The notes under the pieces are model-generated. The model searched no databases. It was not told the origin of the DNA and worked only from the letters and a program-made list of their open reading frames with translations. Source: CALMFG01 sp963674805 (lineage in GTDB: Bacteria > Bacillota > Clostridia > Christensenellales > CALMFG01). Taken from it: DNA of 64,000 nt. Shown here piece by piece: positions 1-6,962 of this stretch; the stretch's first letter is position 1; each line of letters begins with the position of its first letter. Position numbers and translations under genes: made by a program. The stretch lies in the NCBI GenBank assembly GCA_963674805.2, contig CAXXNY010000021.1, positions 124,001-188,000 on the forward strand, in the 5' to 3' direction.

Positions 1-53
1 GTGCTTGACTGGCAGTCAAGAGGCCACCGGTTCGAGTCCGGTATTCTCCACCA
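1..53 (+). tRNA. tRNA-Ala(GGC), 3' part only
   Basis: The window opens inside a tRNA. The anticodon stem CTTGA/TCAAG (4-8, 16-20) encloses loop CTGGCAG with anticodon GGC at 11-13. The T arm ACCGG/CCGGT (26-30, 38-42) carries loop TTCGAGT, and the gene ends with encoded CCA at 51-53. The acceptor 3' strand has T at tRNA position 70, as expected for the G3:U70 alanine identity pair; the 5' half lies outside the window. It is the integration target of the prophage to its right. Confidence 0.88.
4..28 (+). other. attL-like core (anticodon-arm type)
   Basis: This tRNA segment recurs at 32291-32315 with 24 of 25 bases identical. Tandem copies of TGTGTCAGAAT lie on the prophage side of both copies (152-174 and 32185-32207), as expected for integrase arm-type sites. 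It is probably the crossover core used by the integrase at 1355-2476. Confidence 0.6.
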
Positions 54-55
54 AA
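37..55 (+). repeat. att-like direct repeat (T-arm type)
   Basis: The 19 bases from the T loop through CCA and two following A residues recur exactly at 34336-34354. Only a tRNA 3' end is present at the right copy, the classic signature of an integrated element. It may be the att site of the whole 34.3-kb region or of an older outer element. Confidence 0.7.
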
Positions 56-62
56 GATATAA

Positions 63-97
63 AAAAACCACTATATATGGTATGCGTAGTGGTTTTT
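63..97. terminator. Bidirectional terminator after tRNA
   Basis: An 11-bp perfect stem AAAAACCACTA (63-73) / TAGTGGTTTTT (87-97) with A and T runs on its two sides can end both the tRNA transcript and leftward prophage transcripts. Confidence 0.75.
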
Positions 98-151
98 ATT
101 ATACAAGTGAGTTATGTTTTTTTGAATTTTTATTGTATAAATCGATTTGTT

Positions 152-174
152 ATGTGTCAGAATTGTGTCAGAAT
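152..174 (+). repeat. Tandem 11-mers, putative integrase arm site
   Basis: TGTGTCAGAAT occurs twice in tandem, and the 26-base block around it (149-174) is identical to 32182-32207. The copies lie inside the prophage about 100 bases from the core at each end, where tyrosine integrases of the lambda/Tn916 kind bind with their N-terminal domain. Seen: the repeat and its position. Inferred: integrase binding. Confidence 0.55.
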
Positions 175-193
175 TCAATCTGAGAATTTATAC

Positions 194-1090
194 TTAATTA
201 TTTTGAAGTTTTATATGATTGATTAGAGCAACACCTTCCTGGTTTTCAACAATTTTGATTGAAGTAGTATTGGAGAAAGTATGCATATATGCGTGATGAA
301 CGGTGAGTACTGCTTCCTGTAAATTCGGATTTTCTTCGAGCAGTTTAATTTTTAATCCATAGTCAATGCATTGCTCTGCATGTATGTGCCTACCATGTGC
401 CCCAGTAGCATTGTGACTTGAAATGCTTTTTACAAGATTTTTTACTTTATTCTTGGCTTCAGGATCATCTTTAAACATACCAGTTAAGAGCCAGTCCGTG
501 ACCATTTCTCGTGATATTTGAATACTATTCTTACACTCACCAAGATAAGTTGGATGGTATTTAGAAATAATTGCTTGCCATATTGGAATTTTCGTAGGGT
601 CGTTCTTAATTTCTTCGCATGCCCTTTCAAACTCTGCAATAACTCCTTCACAAGGGATTCCTCCGAACTGAGGATCAATTGGGCCTAAATTCGAGTGTTT
701 CCCTAAAAAAATTTCTCTGCTTGCACATGCAATCATTGTTCCGGCAGACATGGCTAATTGAGGCACAAAAACTCTTATGTCTATACCAAACATTTTTCTA
801 AGATAATTCACAATGGATTCGGTTGCTAAAGTTTCACCTCCTGGGGTATGAAGGATCAAATCTAAACCTTTTGTTCTATCCATTCCATAAACAGTAGCCA
901 TAAATGCGTTCTTATCCAAGTCAGAAATATTTGCCATTTCTTCTCGTGGATGTTGTAGCCAACCTGAATAATATGCAATAACGTTGCGCCCAGTAAGCTC
1001 ACTTAACTTTTTTAGATAATCCCTTCTAACTCTGTCAATCTGAGAAGGTTCATTTTTTAGCCGCTCTAAAACATGGTTCCAGCTTGGCAT
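194..1090 (-). CDS. SDH/ClpP-like serine protease
   Basis: A 298-aa soluble protein of the serine dehydrogenase proteinase (SDH_sah) family, which shares the ClpP/SppA crotonase-like fold. The nucleophile motif MSAGTMIACAS lies near residues 112-122, followed by SNLGPIDPQFGG, typical of SppA-like active sites; HTPGGE (about 80-85) would form the oxyanion region. No signal peptide is seen, so it should act in the cytoplasm. Its ATG overlaps the stop of the 64-aa gene upstream and has AGAGGAG 8 bases before it. It is the last gene before attL, a usual cargo position. The substrate is unknown; a role in defence or toxin control is speculation. Confidence 0.75.
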   Translation of the reverse strand: MPSWNHVLERLKNEPSQIDRVRRDYLKKLSELTGRNVIAYYSGWLQHPREEMANISDLDKNAFMATVYGMDRTKGLDLILHTPGGETLATESIVNYLRKMFGIDIRVFVPQLAMSAGTMIACASREIFLGKHSNLGPIDPQFGGIPCEGVIAEFERACEEIKNDPTKIPIWQAIISKYHPTYLGECKNSIQISREMVTDWLLTGMFKDDPEAKNKVKNLVKSISSHNATGAHGRHIHAEQCIDYGLKIKLLEENPNLQEAVLTVHHAYMHTFSNTTSIKIVENQEGVALINHIKLQNN

Positions 1091-1284
1091 CAGGAATTCT
1101 CCTCTGAAAAATCTGTAGGCAATTTTGAACCAGTTGAAACAACTATTGGAGATGAATGAAATAATGTTACTTTTTTAAACGCTCTTGAAAATGCCTCAGG
1201 ATCTCCTGAATATACGGGCATAGCGCTTTCTGAAATTTTAAATTCGGAATACTTTTTAATAATTTCCTTTTGAGAATTTTCCAT
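1090..1284 (-). CDS. Small protein coupled to SDH protease
   Basis: A 64-aa unrecognised acidic protein. Start at 1284 was preferred over an upstream in-frame codon because AAAGGAG lies 9 bases before it. Its TGA overlaps the ATG of the protease (TGATG), so the two are translationally coupled and probably work together, for example as adaptor, substrate or inhibitor. No TM segment or recognised domain. Confidence 0.6.
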   Translation of the reverse strand: MENSQKEIIKKYSEFKISESAMPVYSGDPEAFSRAFKKVTLFHSSPIVVSTGSKLPTDFSEENS

Positions 1285-1354
1285 AATTAGTATCTCCTTT
1301 AATTGAATTATATATAAAAAATAAACAAAAAGCAAAAAGAAAATTACAACACAT

Positions 1355-2476
1355 TTAGATTAGATTATCCAACCTAGTATTTATTCTAGTAATGCTGTTT
1401 CTTTTTTGAGTATTAAATAAATGCACATAAGTATCAATAGTAAACTGAACTGATGAATGCCCCAATATATCAGATAACTCTTTATAATCTATTCCACTTG
1501 AGTATAACAACGACGCGGCAGTATGCCGTAGCGAGTGGAAACTGACTGGATTAAGCCCGGCTGACTTTTGCCGGCGAGTAAAATACTTATAAAGATAATC
1601 TGGAAATGGACGTTTACCATCATTCATTGTGATCACAAAATTATTGTGCTTTCCACTATACTGACAAGTTCCATGATATAAGCTGCCGGCTTTCATTCGA
1701 TTCTCAAGTTGTATCTTTCGATGTTCTTTCAGAATACCAGCAACCACATCAGGCAAAGGTACAACCCGAGTCTTTCCATTCTTCGGAGATTTCCGAACAA
1801 ACTGGCCGTTTTTCACCACGTCGACATATTCAACAAATATCTCTGCGGCATCATAATCAATATGTCCCCAATCAAGCGCAAACACTTCTTCTCTGCGTAG
1901 GCCACAAAACATCGCCAAAGTAACAGCAGGATATATCCATGTATCCTCAACACATTTCAAACACTTCGGAATATCATCAGCATCGATGATGTGTATTTCG
2001 GGTTTGATGACTTTTGGACGATTAACAAAATCACAGACATTGGTATTTATTAAGCGTGCTTTAAAAGCAAATTTGAGCGCAAGATTAAGTACCTGGTAAA
2101 GACTGAGCGTAGCACGTCCGGAGAATTTCTCACCATAATCAGCGAGCATTTTCTCAACATCGATGGCTGTGAGCTTCTTAAGTAGCTTTGGGCCAATGTA
2201 TGATTTGATGTTATTTACAGCATAACCATAGGATATAGAAGTGTTTAATTCCACTTTCGTTTTATGCACATCAAACCAATCGTCCAGAAGTTGAGTAACT
2301 GTCATTTTGCCGCTATCAACATAAGAGCCCTCGAAGACTTCATGCTCAACTTTTACTTTGAATTCCTTTGCGAGTTTATAAGTTGGGAAAGAACGGGAAC
2401 GCTCCTCATCATTCACTCGATATCGGACACGATAAGATACTCCGCCTTTTCCTTCTTGTTTTGTTATACTGGCCAT
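1355..2476 (-). CDS. int: Phage tyrosine integrase
   Basis: A 373-aa tyrosine recombinase that integrates and excises the prophage at the tRNA. The N-terminal part (about 1-55) resembles an arm-type DNA-binding domain, residues 58-145 a SAM-like core-binding domain, and 165-360 the catalytic domain. Catalytic residues seen: R194 in CGLRREE, H314/R317 in HSLRHTAASLL, H340 in ILGH and nucleophile Y350 in TIDTYVH. Length and layout match Firmicutes phage integrases. It reads toward attL, and the gene has no obvious damage. Confidence 0.95.
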   Translation of the reverse strand: MASITKQEGKGGVSYRVRYRVNDEERSRSFPTYKLAKEFKVKVEHEVFEGSYVDSGKMTVTQLLDDWFDVHKTKVELNTSISYGYAVNNIKSYIGPKLLKKLTAIDVEKMLADYGEKFSGRATLSLYQVLNLALKFAFKARLINTNVCDFVNRPKVIKPEIHIIDADDIPKCLKCVEDTWIYPAVTLAMFCGLRREEVFALDWGHIDYDAAEIFVEYVDVVKNGQFVRKSPKNGKTRVVPLPDVVAGILKEHRKIQLENRMKAGSLYHGTCQYSGKHNNFVITMNDGKRPFPDYLYKYFTRRQKSAGLNPVSFHSLRHTAASLLYSSGIDYKELSDILGHSSVQFTIDTYVHLFNTQKRNSITRINTRLDNLI

Positions 2477-2492
2477 AGTTTTGTTACCTTTT

Positions 2493-3317
2493 TTATTCTT
2501 TTATTTTTGCTTTTTCTGATAGCATTTGAATATCATGATCTAAATTAAGTATGTGCATTTTACGATGGCAATTTGGACAAAGGGCTGTTGTATTTTGAAC
2601 GGTATCTTCGCCGCCATTTGCCAGCCAATCAATATGATGAATTTCAAGATAAGGTCTATTATTCTTATCAGTAAATGGTGCGGGTTCACCACATAATTGG
2701 CAGATACCCTTTGCACGTCGTTTTGTGTATTCTGCAACATATGGATCGCGATTATAAGAAGTGGAGATAGCTTTGCGTGAAGAAGTGTTATGCGATTGAT
2801 TTTGAATAGCACGTAACTTTATTTTTTCGTCAGATAATTCAGAAGCTTTTTTCTGTTGCCTTTTCCCATATTCTCTTATTATGGATTCATCAATTATATT
2901 TGGCCCATCTAAAACTTTTATTGGAAACATCCAAACAAGTCGTGGATTGCCATTATCATCAGGCTGTGATTCTTGATATGGTTCATCAATAAGTTCCACG
3001 CGACCTTTATAACAATACTCATTTGTTGTGTGAGCTTCAAACAAATGAACAGAAACTCCATTTGAATTAGATTCAAATAGGGTCTTGTTTTGAGCGGACT
3101 CCAAGTTTTGGTCCCCAACTTTGCCCATACCGGTGTAATGAAGTACATCACCATACCATATATCCTCATATAAACCTTTTGTGTGATCAGAAATAATAAC
3201 AAGAGTATTTGTTTTATGAGACCTCCTCATTCCACCCATATTGCCGCAGCCAAAGGATGCAACAATATCCGTATTTGTAACCATCTGACCAATTAAAAAT
3301 GGAGGTGAAAAACTCAT
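2493..3317 (-). CDS. SRA-like/HNH modification-dependent nuclease
   Basis: A 274-aa protein. The N-terminal half (about 10-140) has a YDG/SRA-like pattern (FGCGNMGGMRRS, DIWYGDVLHYTGMG, VGDQNLESAQNKTLF), a fold that flips modified bases. The C-terminal half (about 195-265) is an HNH nuclease with zinc cysteines (CQLCGE, CPNCHRK) and EIHHIDW as the HH motif. This architecture is known from type IV enzymes of the SRA-HNH/ScoMcrA kind that cut DNA with modified cytosine. A leftward 4-base overlap joins it to the Nudix gene, with AAAGGAG before ATG. Likely exclusion of phages with modified DNA; base specificity unknown. Confidence 0.8.
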   Translation of the reverse strand: MSFSPPFLIGQMVTNTDIVASFGCGNMGGMRRSHKTNTLVIISDHTKGLYEDIWYGDVLHYTGMGKVGDQNLESAQNKTLFESNSNGVSVHLFEAHTTNEYCYKGRVELIDEPYQESQPDDNGNPRLVWMFPIKVLDGPNIIDESIIREYGKRQQKKASELSDEKIKLRAIQNQSHNTSSRKAISTSYNRDPYVAEYTKRRAKGICQLCGEPAPFTDKNNRPYLEIHHIDWLANGGEDTVQNTTALCPNCHRKMHILNLDHDIQMLSEKAKIKE

Positions 3318-3700
3318 ATGATAATCTCCTTTAATTTTTCTGCAATAGGAATATCAGCTGGTAATAAATCATAATTTAAGAGCTCAGCAACTGGAGCCCA
3401 TTCGTAGCGATCGTGCACAGCTAATCTAATTGACTGGTTAGATATATCAACTAAAAAACTCATTAAACAGATTTCACCTTCCGAATAAATATGTTGACTT
3501 CTTAGAAAAAACTTCACTATTGTTGCGCTGACCCCAAGCTCCTCTTTAAGCTCCCGAATCAAGCATTCCTCATATGTTTCATCTTTCTCAACTTTTCCAC
3601 CGGGGAACTCCCAGCGGAGAGGATGTGGTTGATCAGGGGCGCGTCGCGTGATCAATACACGCTTATTATTTAAAATTATTGCTGCTGTAACATCTTTCAA
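3314..3700 (-). CDS. Nudix (MutT/NudG-like) hydrolase
   Basis: A 128-aa Nudix pyrophosphohydrolase with a perfect Nudix box GX5EX7REUXEEXGU from G39 (GKVEKDE...RELKEELGV). The short single-domain form with WEFPGGK resembles MutT and NudG, which hydrolyse 8-oxo-dGTP or 5-modified (d)CTP. It starts with TTG at 3700, with GAGG about 10 bases before. Its TGA overlaps the ATG of the SRA-HNH nuclease, so both are made from one message. A link between modified-nucleotide clean-up and modified-DNA cleavage is inferred, not shown. Confidence 0.85.
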   Translation of the reverse strand: MKDVTAAIILNNKRVLITRRAPDQPHPLRWEFPGGKVEKDETYEECLIRELKEELGVSATIVKFFLRSQHIYSEGEICLMSFLVDISNQSIRLAVHDRYEWAPVAELLNYDLLPADIPIAEKLKEIII

Positions 3701-3726
3701 AATATCGGCCTCATAAATGGGTGCTG

Positions 3727-4077
3727 CTAGGTCTCAATAATTTCGTATGTCTTATCAACATATTCCTCACCATCAAAAATAAATGATAACAAGGATTTAT
3801 CTTTTAAATTGACTTCAATAATAAATTCTTTCTTAGTATCTGTAATTACATATCCCCGGATAAACCCAATATTACCTTTGCGTATAAAATCATAGTCCTT
3901 CATTGGAGCAAATACTGCATGTTCAGGGTCTTTCAACAAGGAAGAAACTAATACTTCGGATTTCGTCTTATATTCCTCTTTTGATCCATAAGGGAAGTAC
4001 ATGCGAATATAAAACACAAAGATTATTACTGTGCTTGTGATTAAAATGATGAAAACTGCTAAAAATATTTTTTTCAA
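3727..4077 (-). CDS. Small membrane-anchored protein
   Basis: A 116-aa unrecognised protein. One N-terminal hydrophobic segment (about 4-25) follows MKK, so it is probably an uncleaved anchor with the remaining 90 residues outside. The tail is mixed alpha/beta and contains GYVITDTKKEFIIEVN, as in small secreted DUF domains. It lies between the Nudix gene and another membrane protein in the leftward lysogeny arm, where superinfection-exclusion genes are common. Confidence 0.55.
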   Translation of the reverse strand: MKKIFLAVFIILITSTVIIFVFYIRMYFPYGSKEEYKTKSEVLVSSLLKDPEHAVFAPMKDYDFIRKGNIGFIRGYVITDTKKEFIIEVNLKDKSLLSFIFDGEEYVDKTYEIIET

Positions 4078-4147
4078 TAGAATGTGATATTACCTCCGGA
4101 TATTTAAAAAAATAGCGGTAATTATAATAAGACCTAATATGATAAAA

Positions 4148-4666
4148 TTAAGTAAATAGTATATAATATAGATAATTTAATATACACGCAAGGGCATAGA
4201 GTAGTAGAGCTCCAACGATTATCCAAAAGACAGGGTGTACCTTTTCTTTTTTTCTTTTTTCTTTAGGCCAAATTTTTCTTTCGCTTTTTATTTCATTGAC
4301 TAATATAATTATTACTATAGGGAGCCCAATTATTGTGCCAATTATTACGAAGACAAAAATACCCATTGAAAACATAGAGGGAATAGCCGGGAACAACGCC
4401 CAAATTAATGGCATAGAAAGTGAAGCTAAAAAATCCTCAAAATTGAGGAAACCTGGCTTGAAAGAGTGGTAAGTATCGGGCCCGGAGAATTGATAAGTGC
4501 CGTTTTTATCATAGTAGCCAGCACCAGAAGATGAATATGATCTTCTTAATGTAGTCTTACGTACTATATCCAATATTAAAATAATGAAGTAATAAGGTAT
4601 ATAAATAATTAAAAAACGCTCCCACCATTCTAAACAATCAATATTACTCATTAGGTCTTCAAACAT
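4148..4666 (-). CDS. Multi-spanning membrane protein
   Basis: A 172-aa protein with about four hydrophobic stretches (17-35, 85-105, 103-125 and 148-170) and a tyrosine/serine-rich loop (about 42-68). No family was recognised. It lies between the 116-aa anchored protein and the lipoprotein, all leftward; the three may form an envelope-located set. Superinfection exclusion is a reasonable guess only. Confidence 0.55.
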   Translation of the reverse strand: MFEDLMSNIDCLEWWERFLIIYIPYYFIILILDIVRKTTLRRSYSSSGAGYYDKNGTYQFSGPDTYHSFKPGFLNFEDFLASLSMPLIWALFPAIPSMFSMGIFVFVIIGTIIGLPIVIIILVNEIKSERKIWPKEKRKKEKVHPVFWIIVGALLLYALACILNYLYYILFT

Positions 4667-4757
4667 ATTTTTGCGCCCTTCTTCTTTTATATTTCAGATT
4701 AAAGAAGTTTAGAAGGGCACATAAGATCCTGTGCCCATATATTGCTAGAACAATTGC

Positions 4758-5399
4758 CTATTTAACAATGTCTAACTCAACCTCTATAACATCATCCCAG
4801 TTATCGAATGCCAAATAATATGTTCCATCACCATCATATTCAATTGCAAGACTACTTTCTAGGGATGCATCTGGTCGCAACTCAGTAGTTGAAGCTTCAG
4901 CCTCATCAAAATACGCATCAAGTGAAGTGCTAACTTGAGTTCCCTTTGAGCCAAAGGCGGTGTAATAAAACATATTTAAGCCATGTGTTTCTGAAGATAT
5001 GTTTTTAACACTCAGGTTTATTAGAACTGCATCTTCATAATCAGAATATCTGTTCTCAACAGGTTTTACTTCGGTGCCAAGAACAGTTATTTCAAGACCA
5101 TCAAAAACAAAAGTATCGCCGATTGTGAGAGTGCCTGATGCGCTTGCTTCCGCATCAGTGCTCTCCTGAGCAGCATCCTTGGAATCCGCAACAGTATCAT
5201 CAAAGGAAACATCACTAACTAATTCATCAAGCATATCGGCAACATCTGACTTGAGAATGATTTTAGGGTGAATATCCCCTTGTTCTTCAAGTATTTCAGC
5301 TGCCCTATCAAGAATTTCCTCATCACTTAAACCTGGGGAACACCCAGCCATAAATATTATAAGGATAAATACAAGAACTAAAAATATTGGTTTCTTCAT
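4758..5399 (-). CDS. Lipoprotein with DUF4352-like domain
   Basis: A 213-aa lipoprotein: signal peptide with lipobox FMAGC (C20), an acidic Ser/Ala/Asp linker (about 65-90), then an Ig-like beta domain (about 92-210). The pattern IGDTFVFDGLEITVLG followed by INLSVKNISSE matches the DUF4352/telokin-like family. It should sit on the outer face of the membrane. It is the first gene downstream of the repressor on the same strand, so it may be expressed in the lysogen. Lipoproteins in this position, such as Ltp of phage TP-J34, block DNA injection by other phages; that function is inferred. Confidence 0.7.
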   Translation of the reverse strand: MKKPIFLVLVFILIIFMAGCSPGLSDEEILDRAAEILEEQGDIHPKIILKSDVADMLDELVSDVSFDDTVADSKDAAQESTDAEASASGTLTIGDTFVFDGLEITVLGTEVKPVENRYSDYEDAVLINLSVKNISSETHGLNMFYYTAFGSKGTQVSTSLDAYFDEAEASTTELRPDASLESSLAIEYDGDGTYYLAFDNWDDVIEVELDIVK

Positions 5400-5560
5400 T
5401 TCGATCCCTCTTTCAAATTATATTTATCCATATATTACAATTAATAGGAAGTAAAATCAATAGTAGGACAATAAGTATAAATTTTATATTTTTAATTGTT
5501 GGTGTAGACTGTCATTTCAAACGTCTTTTTCAACATTTTAATCCATTTAGTTGAAGTGCC

Positions 5561-5589
5561 TTGACACTGAAATCCTATAGCAGTATTAT
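5561..5589 (+). promoter_or_regulatory. Consensus sigma-A promoter facing cI
   Basis: TTGACA (5561-5566), a 17-base spacer and TATTAT (5584-5589) form a near-consensus promoter. It reads rightward toward a 35-aa ORF and the 3' end of the leftward repressor gene. Confidence 0.6.
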
Positions 5590-5636
5590 AGAACACACGT
5601 TCGCTCAAATCAAGACGAAAAGCGAACATATATTCT
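5590..5636 (+). promoter_or_regulatory. LexA/DinR-type box plus a degenerate copy
   Basis: AGAACACACGTTCG (5590-5603) differs at one position from the Gram-positive LexA consensus CGAACRNRYGTTYG and has perfect GAAC-N4-GTTC arms (5591-5602). A second, weaker match CGAACATATATTCT lies at 5623-5636. The first box starts directly after the -10 hexamer, over the expected transcription start, an effective place for a repressor. Confidence 0.6.
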
Positions 5637-5654
5637 ATGAAGGGGGCTTGGCAG

Positions 5655-5762
5655 ATGAGAGAGTTTGTTAGTCGTTATCGTGGTTGTAGTGTAGTTAAAA
5701 AAGTAATTATACGGCTAAAACTATCAATCTGTCAGCTGCGTTGGATGATAAAAGATTTATGA
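5655..5762 (+). CDS. 35-aa cationic amphipathic peptide (putative)
   Basis: ATG follows GAAGGGGG by 8 bases and encodes 35 residues. The first third is polar and basic; residues 13-35 alternate Val/Ile/Leu/Trp with Lys/Arg and could form an amphipathic membrane-active helix. It lies about 60 bases after the LexA-boxed promoter and ends 3 bases before the convergent repressor stop. In size and control it recalls SOS-induced small peptides such as TisB, but there is no sequence similarity to rely on. It may simply be a leader. Confidence 0.4.
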   Translation: MREFVSRYRGCSVVKKVIIRLKLSICQLRWMIKDL

Positions 5763-5764
5763 AT

Positions 5765-6109
5765 TTACTCATCCATCCCTAAGAGTTTTTCAACAGCATC
5801 AGCAATAGCGTTGTCACGTGGGTTATCACTGTTCTTAGCTTTTTGATATAAATCAAAGAGTTTTTTTTCTTTTTCGGTGATATTTTTAACCTCAAATCCA
5901 TCAGTTGCCCAATTGCTTTTGTCAGATTGACCTAATAAATAGTCAATTGAAACCTCAAAATATTCAGCGAGAAATTTTAAGGTTTTTTGGTCAATATCAT
6001 GCACCCCACGTTCCCAGTTGGATAGTGTACCTTGAGATACATTTAAAAGTTTAGCCATATCAATTTGATTTATATTTCGCTTGTTTCTTAATTCGGCCAG
6101 CCTATTCAT
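5765..6109 (-). CDS. CI-type repressor without peptidase domain
   Basis: A 114-aa DNA-binding protein. An HTH_3 (Cro/CI) domain spans about 3-60, with recognition region VSQGTLSNWERG and the tail FEVSIDYLLG. The C-terminus (about 75-114) is a short helical region. There is no S24/LexA peptidase domain, so RecA-stimulated self-cleavage is not possible. The start at 6109 follows GGGAGGAAAT. The gene diverges from cro across four palindromes, so it is very likely the lysogeny repressor. Confidence 0.85.
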   Translation of the reverse strand: MNRLAELRNKRNINQIDMAKLLNVSQGTLSNWERGVHDIDQKTLKFLAEYFEVSIDYLLGQSDKSNWATDGFEVKNITEKEKKLFDLYQKAKNSDNPRDNAIADAVEKLLGMDE

Positions 6110-6133
6110 AAGGATTTCCTCCCAAACGATATT

Positions 6134-6162
6134 AGTATAACTAATATATGGAATTAACACAA
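6134..6162 (-). promoter_or_regulatory. Repressor promoter (leftward)
   Basis: On the minus strand, TTGTGT (6157-6162), a 17-base spacer and TATACT (6134-6139) lie 25 bases upstream of the repressor start. The -10 falls inside palindrome 6129-6147, which allows autoregulation. Confidence 0.55.
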
Positions 6163-6189
6163 CTAATATTAGAAAATCAAATAAATATC

Positions 6190-6218
6190 TTGACAAATTA
6201 GATTAGCTAATATATAGT
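6190..6218 (+). promoter_or_regulatory. Early rightward promoter (PR-like)
   Basis: TTGACA (6190-6195), a 17-base spacer and TATAGT (6213-6218) drive cro and the early genes. Palindrome 6202-6211 fills the spacer and 6228-6246 covers the start region, so repressor binding would close it. Confidence 0.75.
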
Positions 6219-6262
6219 CGTAAATGAATATTAGATAATCTAATATAAATCGAGGTGAGACA

Positions 6263-6454
6263 TTGACCATTAAATATTTAAGGAATAAAAGAAATATAAC
6301 TCAGGTTGAGCTTGCCCAAAAAATTGGAGTTACACAAGGGGCACTTTCTCAATGGGAATCGGAGAAATCAAAACCTTCAGTTAAGGCGCTTGTTAAACTT
6401 GCGAAATATTTTAACTGTTCAGTAGATGAATTACTTGGTATGGAAAGAGAATAG
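6263..6454 (+). CDS. Cro-like HTH regulator
   Basis: A 63-aa protein that is almost entirely one HTH_3 domain (KIGVTQGALSQWESEKSKPS, then LAKYFNCSVDELLG). It starts at TTG after GAGGTGAG; no ATG fits. It diverges from the repressor and shares the same operators, the layout of a Cro antirepressor that permits lytic growth. Confidence 0.85.
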   Translation: MTIKYLRNKRNITQVELAQKIGVTQGALSQWESEKSKPSVKALVKLAKYFNCSVDELLGMERE

Positions 6455-6463
6455 GAGCGAAAG

Positions 6464-6847
6464 ATGCAACTTTATAAAAACATCAAGCTTATATCGGATG
6501 CAAAGAATATAAGCATAGCACATATTGAAAAAGCAGCTGATCTAGGTAATGGAACAATCAACAGATGGGATACAAGCTATCCATCTATTGATAAAGTCCA
6601 GCGAGTTGCAGATTATCTACAGATCCCAATGTACTTACTCGTTTCTGATGATATAACACATGAATTCCAAAAACATAAGCTTCGGGATAGACCTGTTACC
6701 GGAGCTGAATTGACGGTTGTTATTAAAACCCAAGTTTGTATTGGCGAGGGTACGGAGGATGACTTAGGAAGATATCTTTATCAATATTGGTCGTTGGAGG
6801 GGAAACTGCTTGCAGAACAAGATGAGTTTGAAAAAAATACTCTTTGA
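6464..6847 (+). CDS. HTH regulator
   Basis: A 127-aa protein with an N-terminal HTH like that of small phage regulators (AHIEKAADLGNGTINRWDTS, then VADYLQIPMYLLVSD) and an unrecognised acidic C-terminal part (about 70-127). GGAGCGAAAG precedes the ATG and the gene follows cro by 9 bases. It probably adjusts early transcription. Confidence 0.75.
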   Translation: MQLYKNIKLISDAKNISIAHIEKAADLGNGTINRWDTSYPSIDKVQRVADYLQIPMYLLVSDDITHEFQKHKLRDRPVTGAELTVVIKTQVCIGEGTEDDLGRYLYQYWSLEGKLLAEQDEFEKNTL

Positions 6848-6962
6848 ATTAGTCGCTCAATTAAAGCAACTAAATGAATATCTCAGAATACAAGAAATAA
6901 GATATCAAAAAAGAGTAAAAGATTCAAAGAAGAAATATATTCCTAAAAATCCTTGGGGCTAA
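6822..6962 (+). CDS. 46-aa basic protein
   Basis: A small ORF that overlaps the preceding HTH gene by 26 bases in another frame and encodes 46 residues rich in Lys and Arg, with a probable amphipathic helix at 5-40. No strong ribosome site lies directly before the ATG, so expression would rely on coupling. It ends overlapping the convergent gene at 6959 by 4 bases. Confidence 0.45.
   Translation: MSLKKILFELVAQLKQLNEYLRIQEIRYQKRVKDSKKKYIPKNPWG

Larger units (their letters stand above)
6129..6246. promoter_or_regulatory. cI/cro operator array
   Basis: Four palindromes built on TTAG/CTAA lie between the divergent genes: ATATTAGT-N3-ACTAATAT (6129-6147), CTAATATTAG (6163-6172), ATTAGCTAAT (6202-6211) and ATATTAGAT-N1-ATCTAATAT (6228-6246). 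All arms are perfect. The set covers both promoters and is the obvious binding site of the CI- and Cro-like proteins. Confidence 0.8.
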
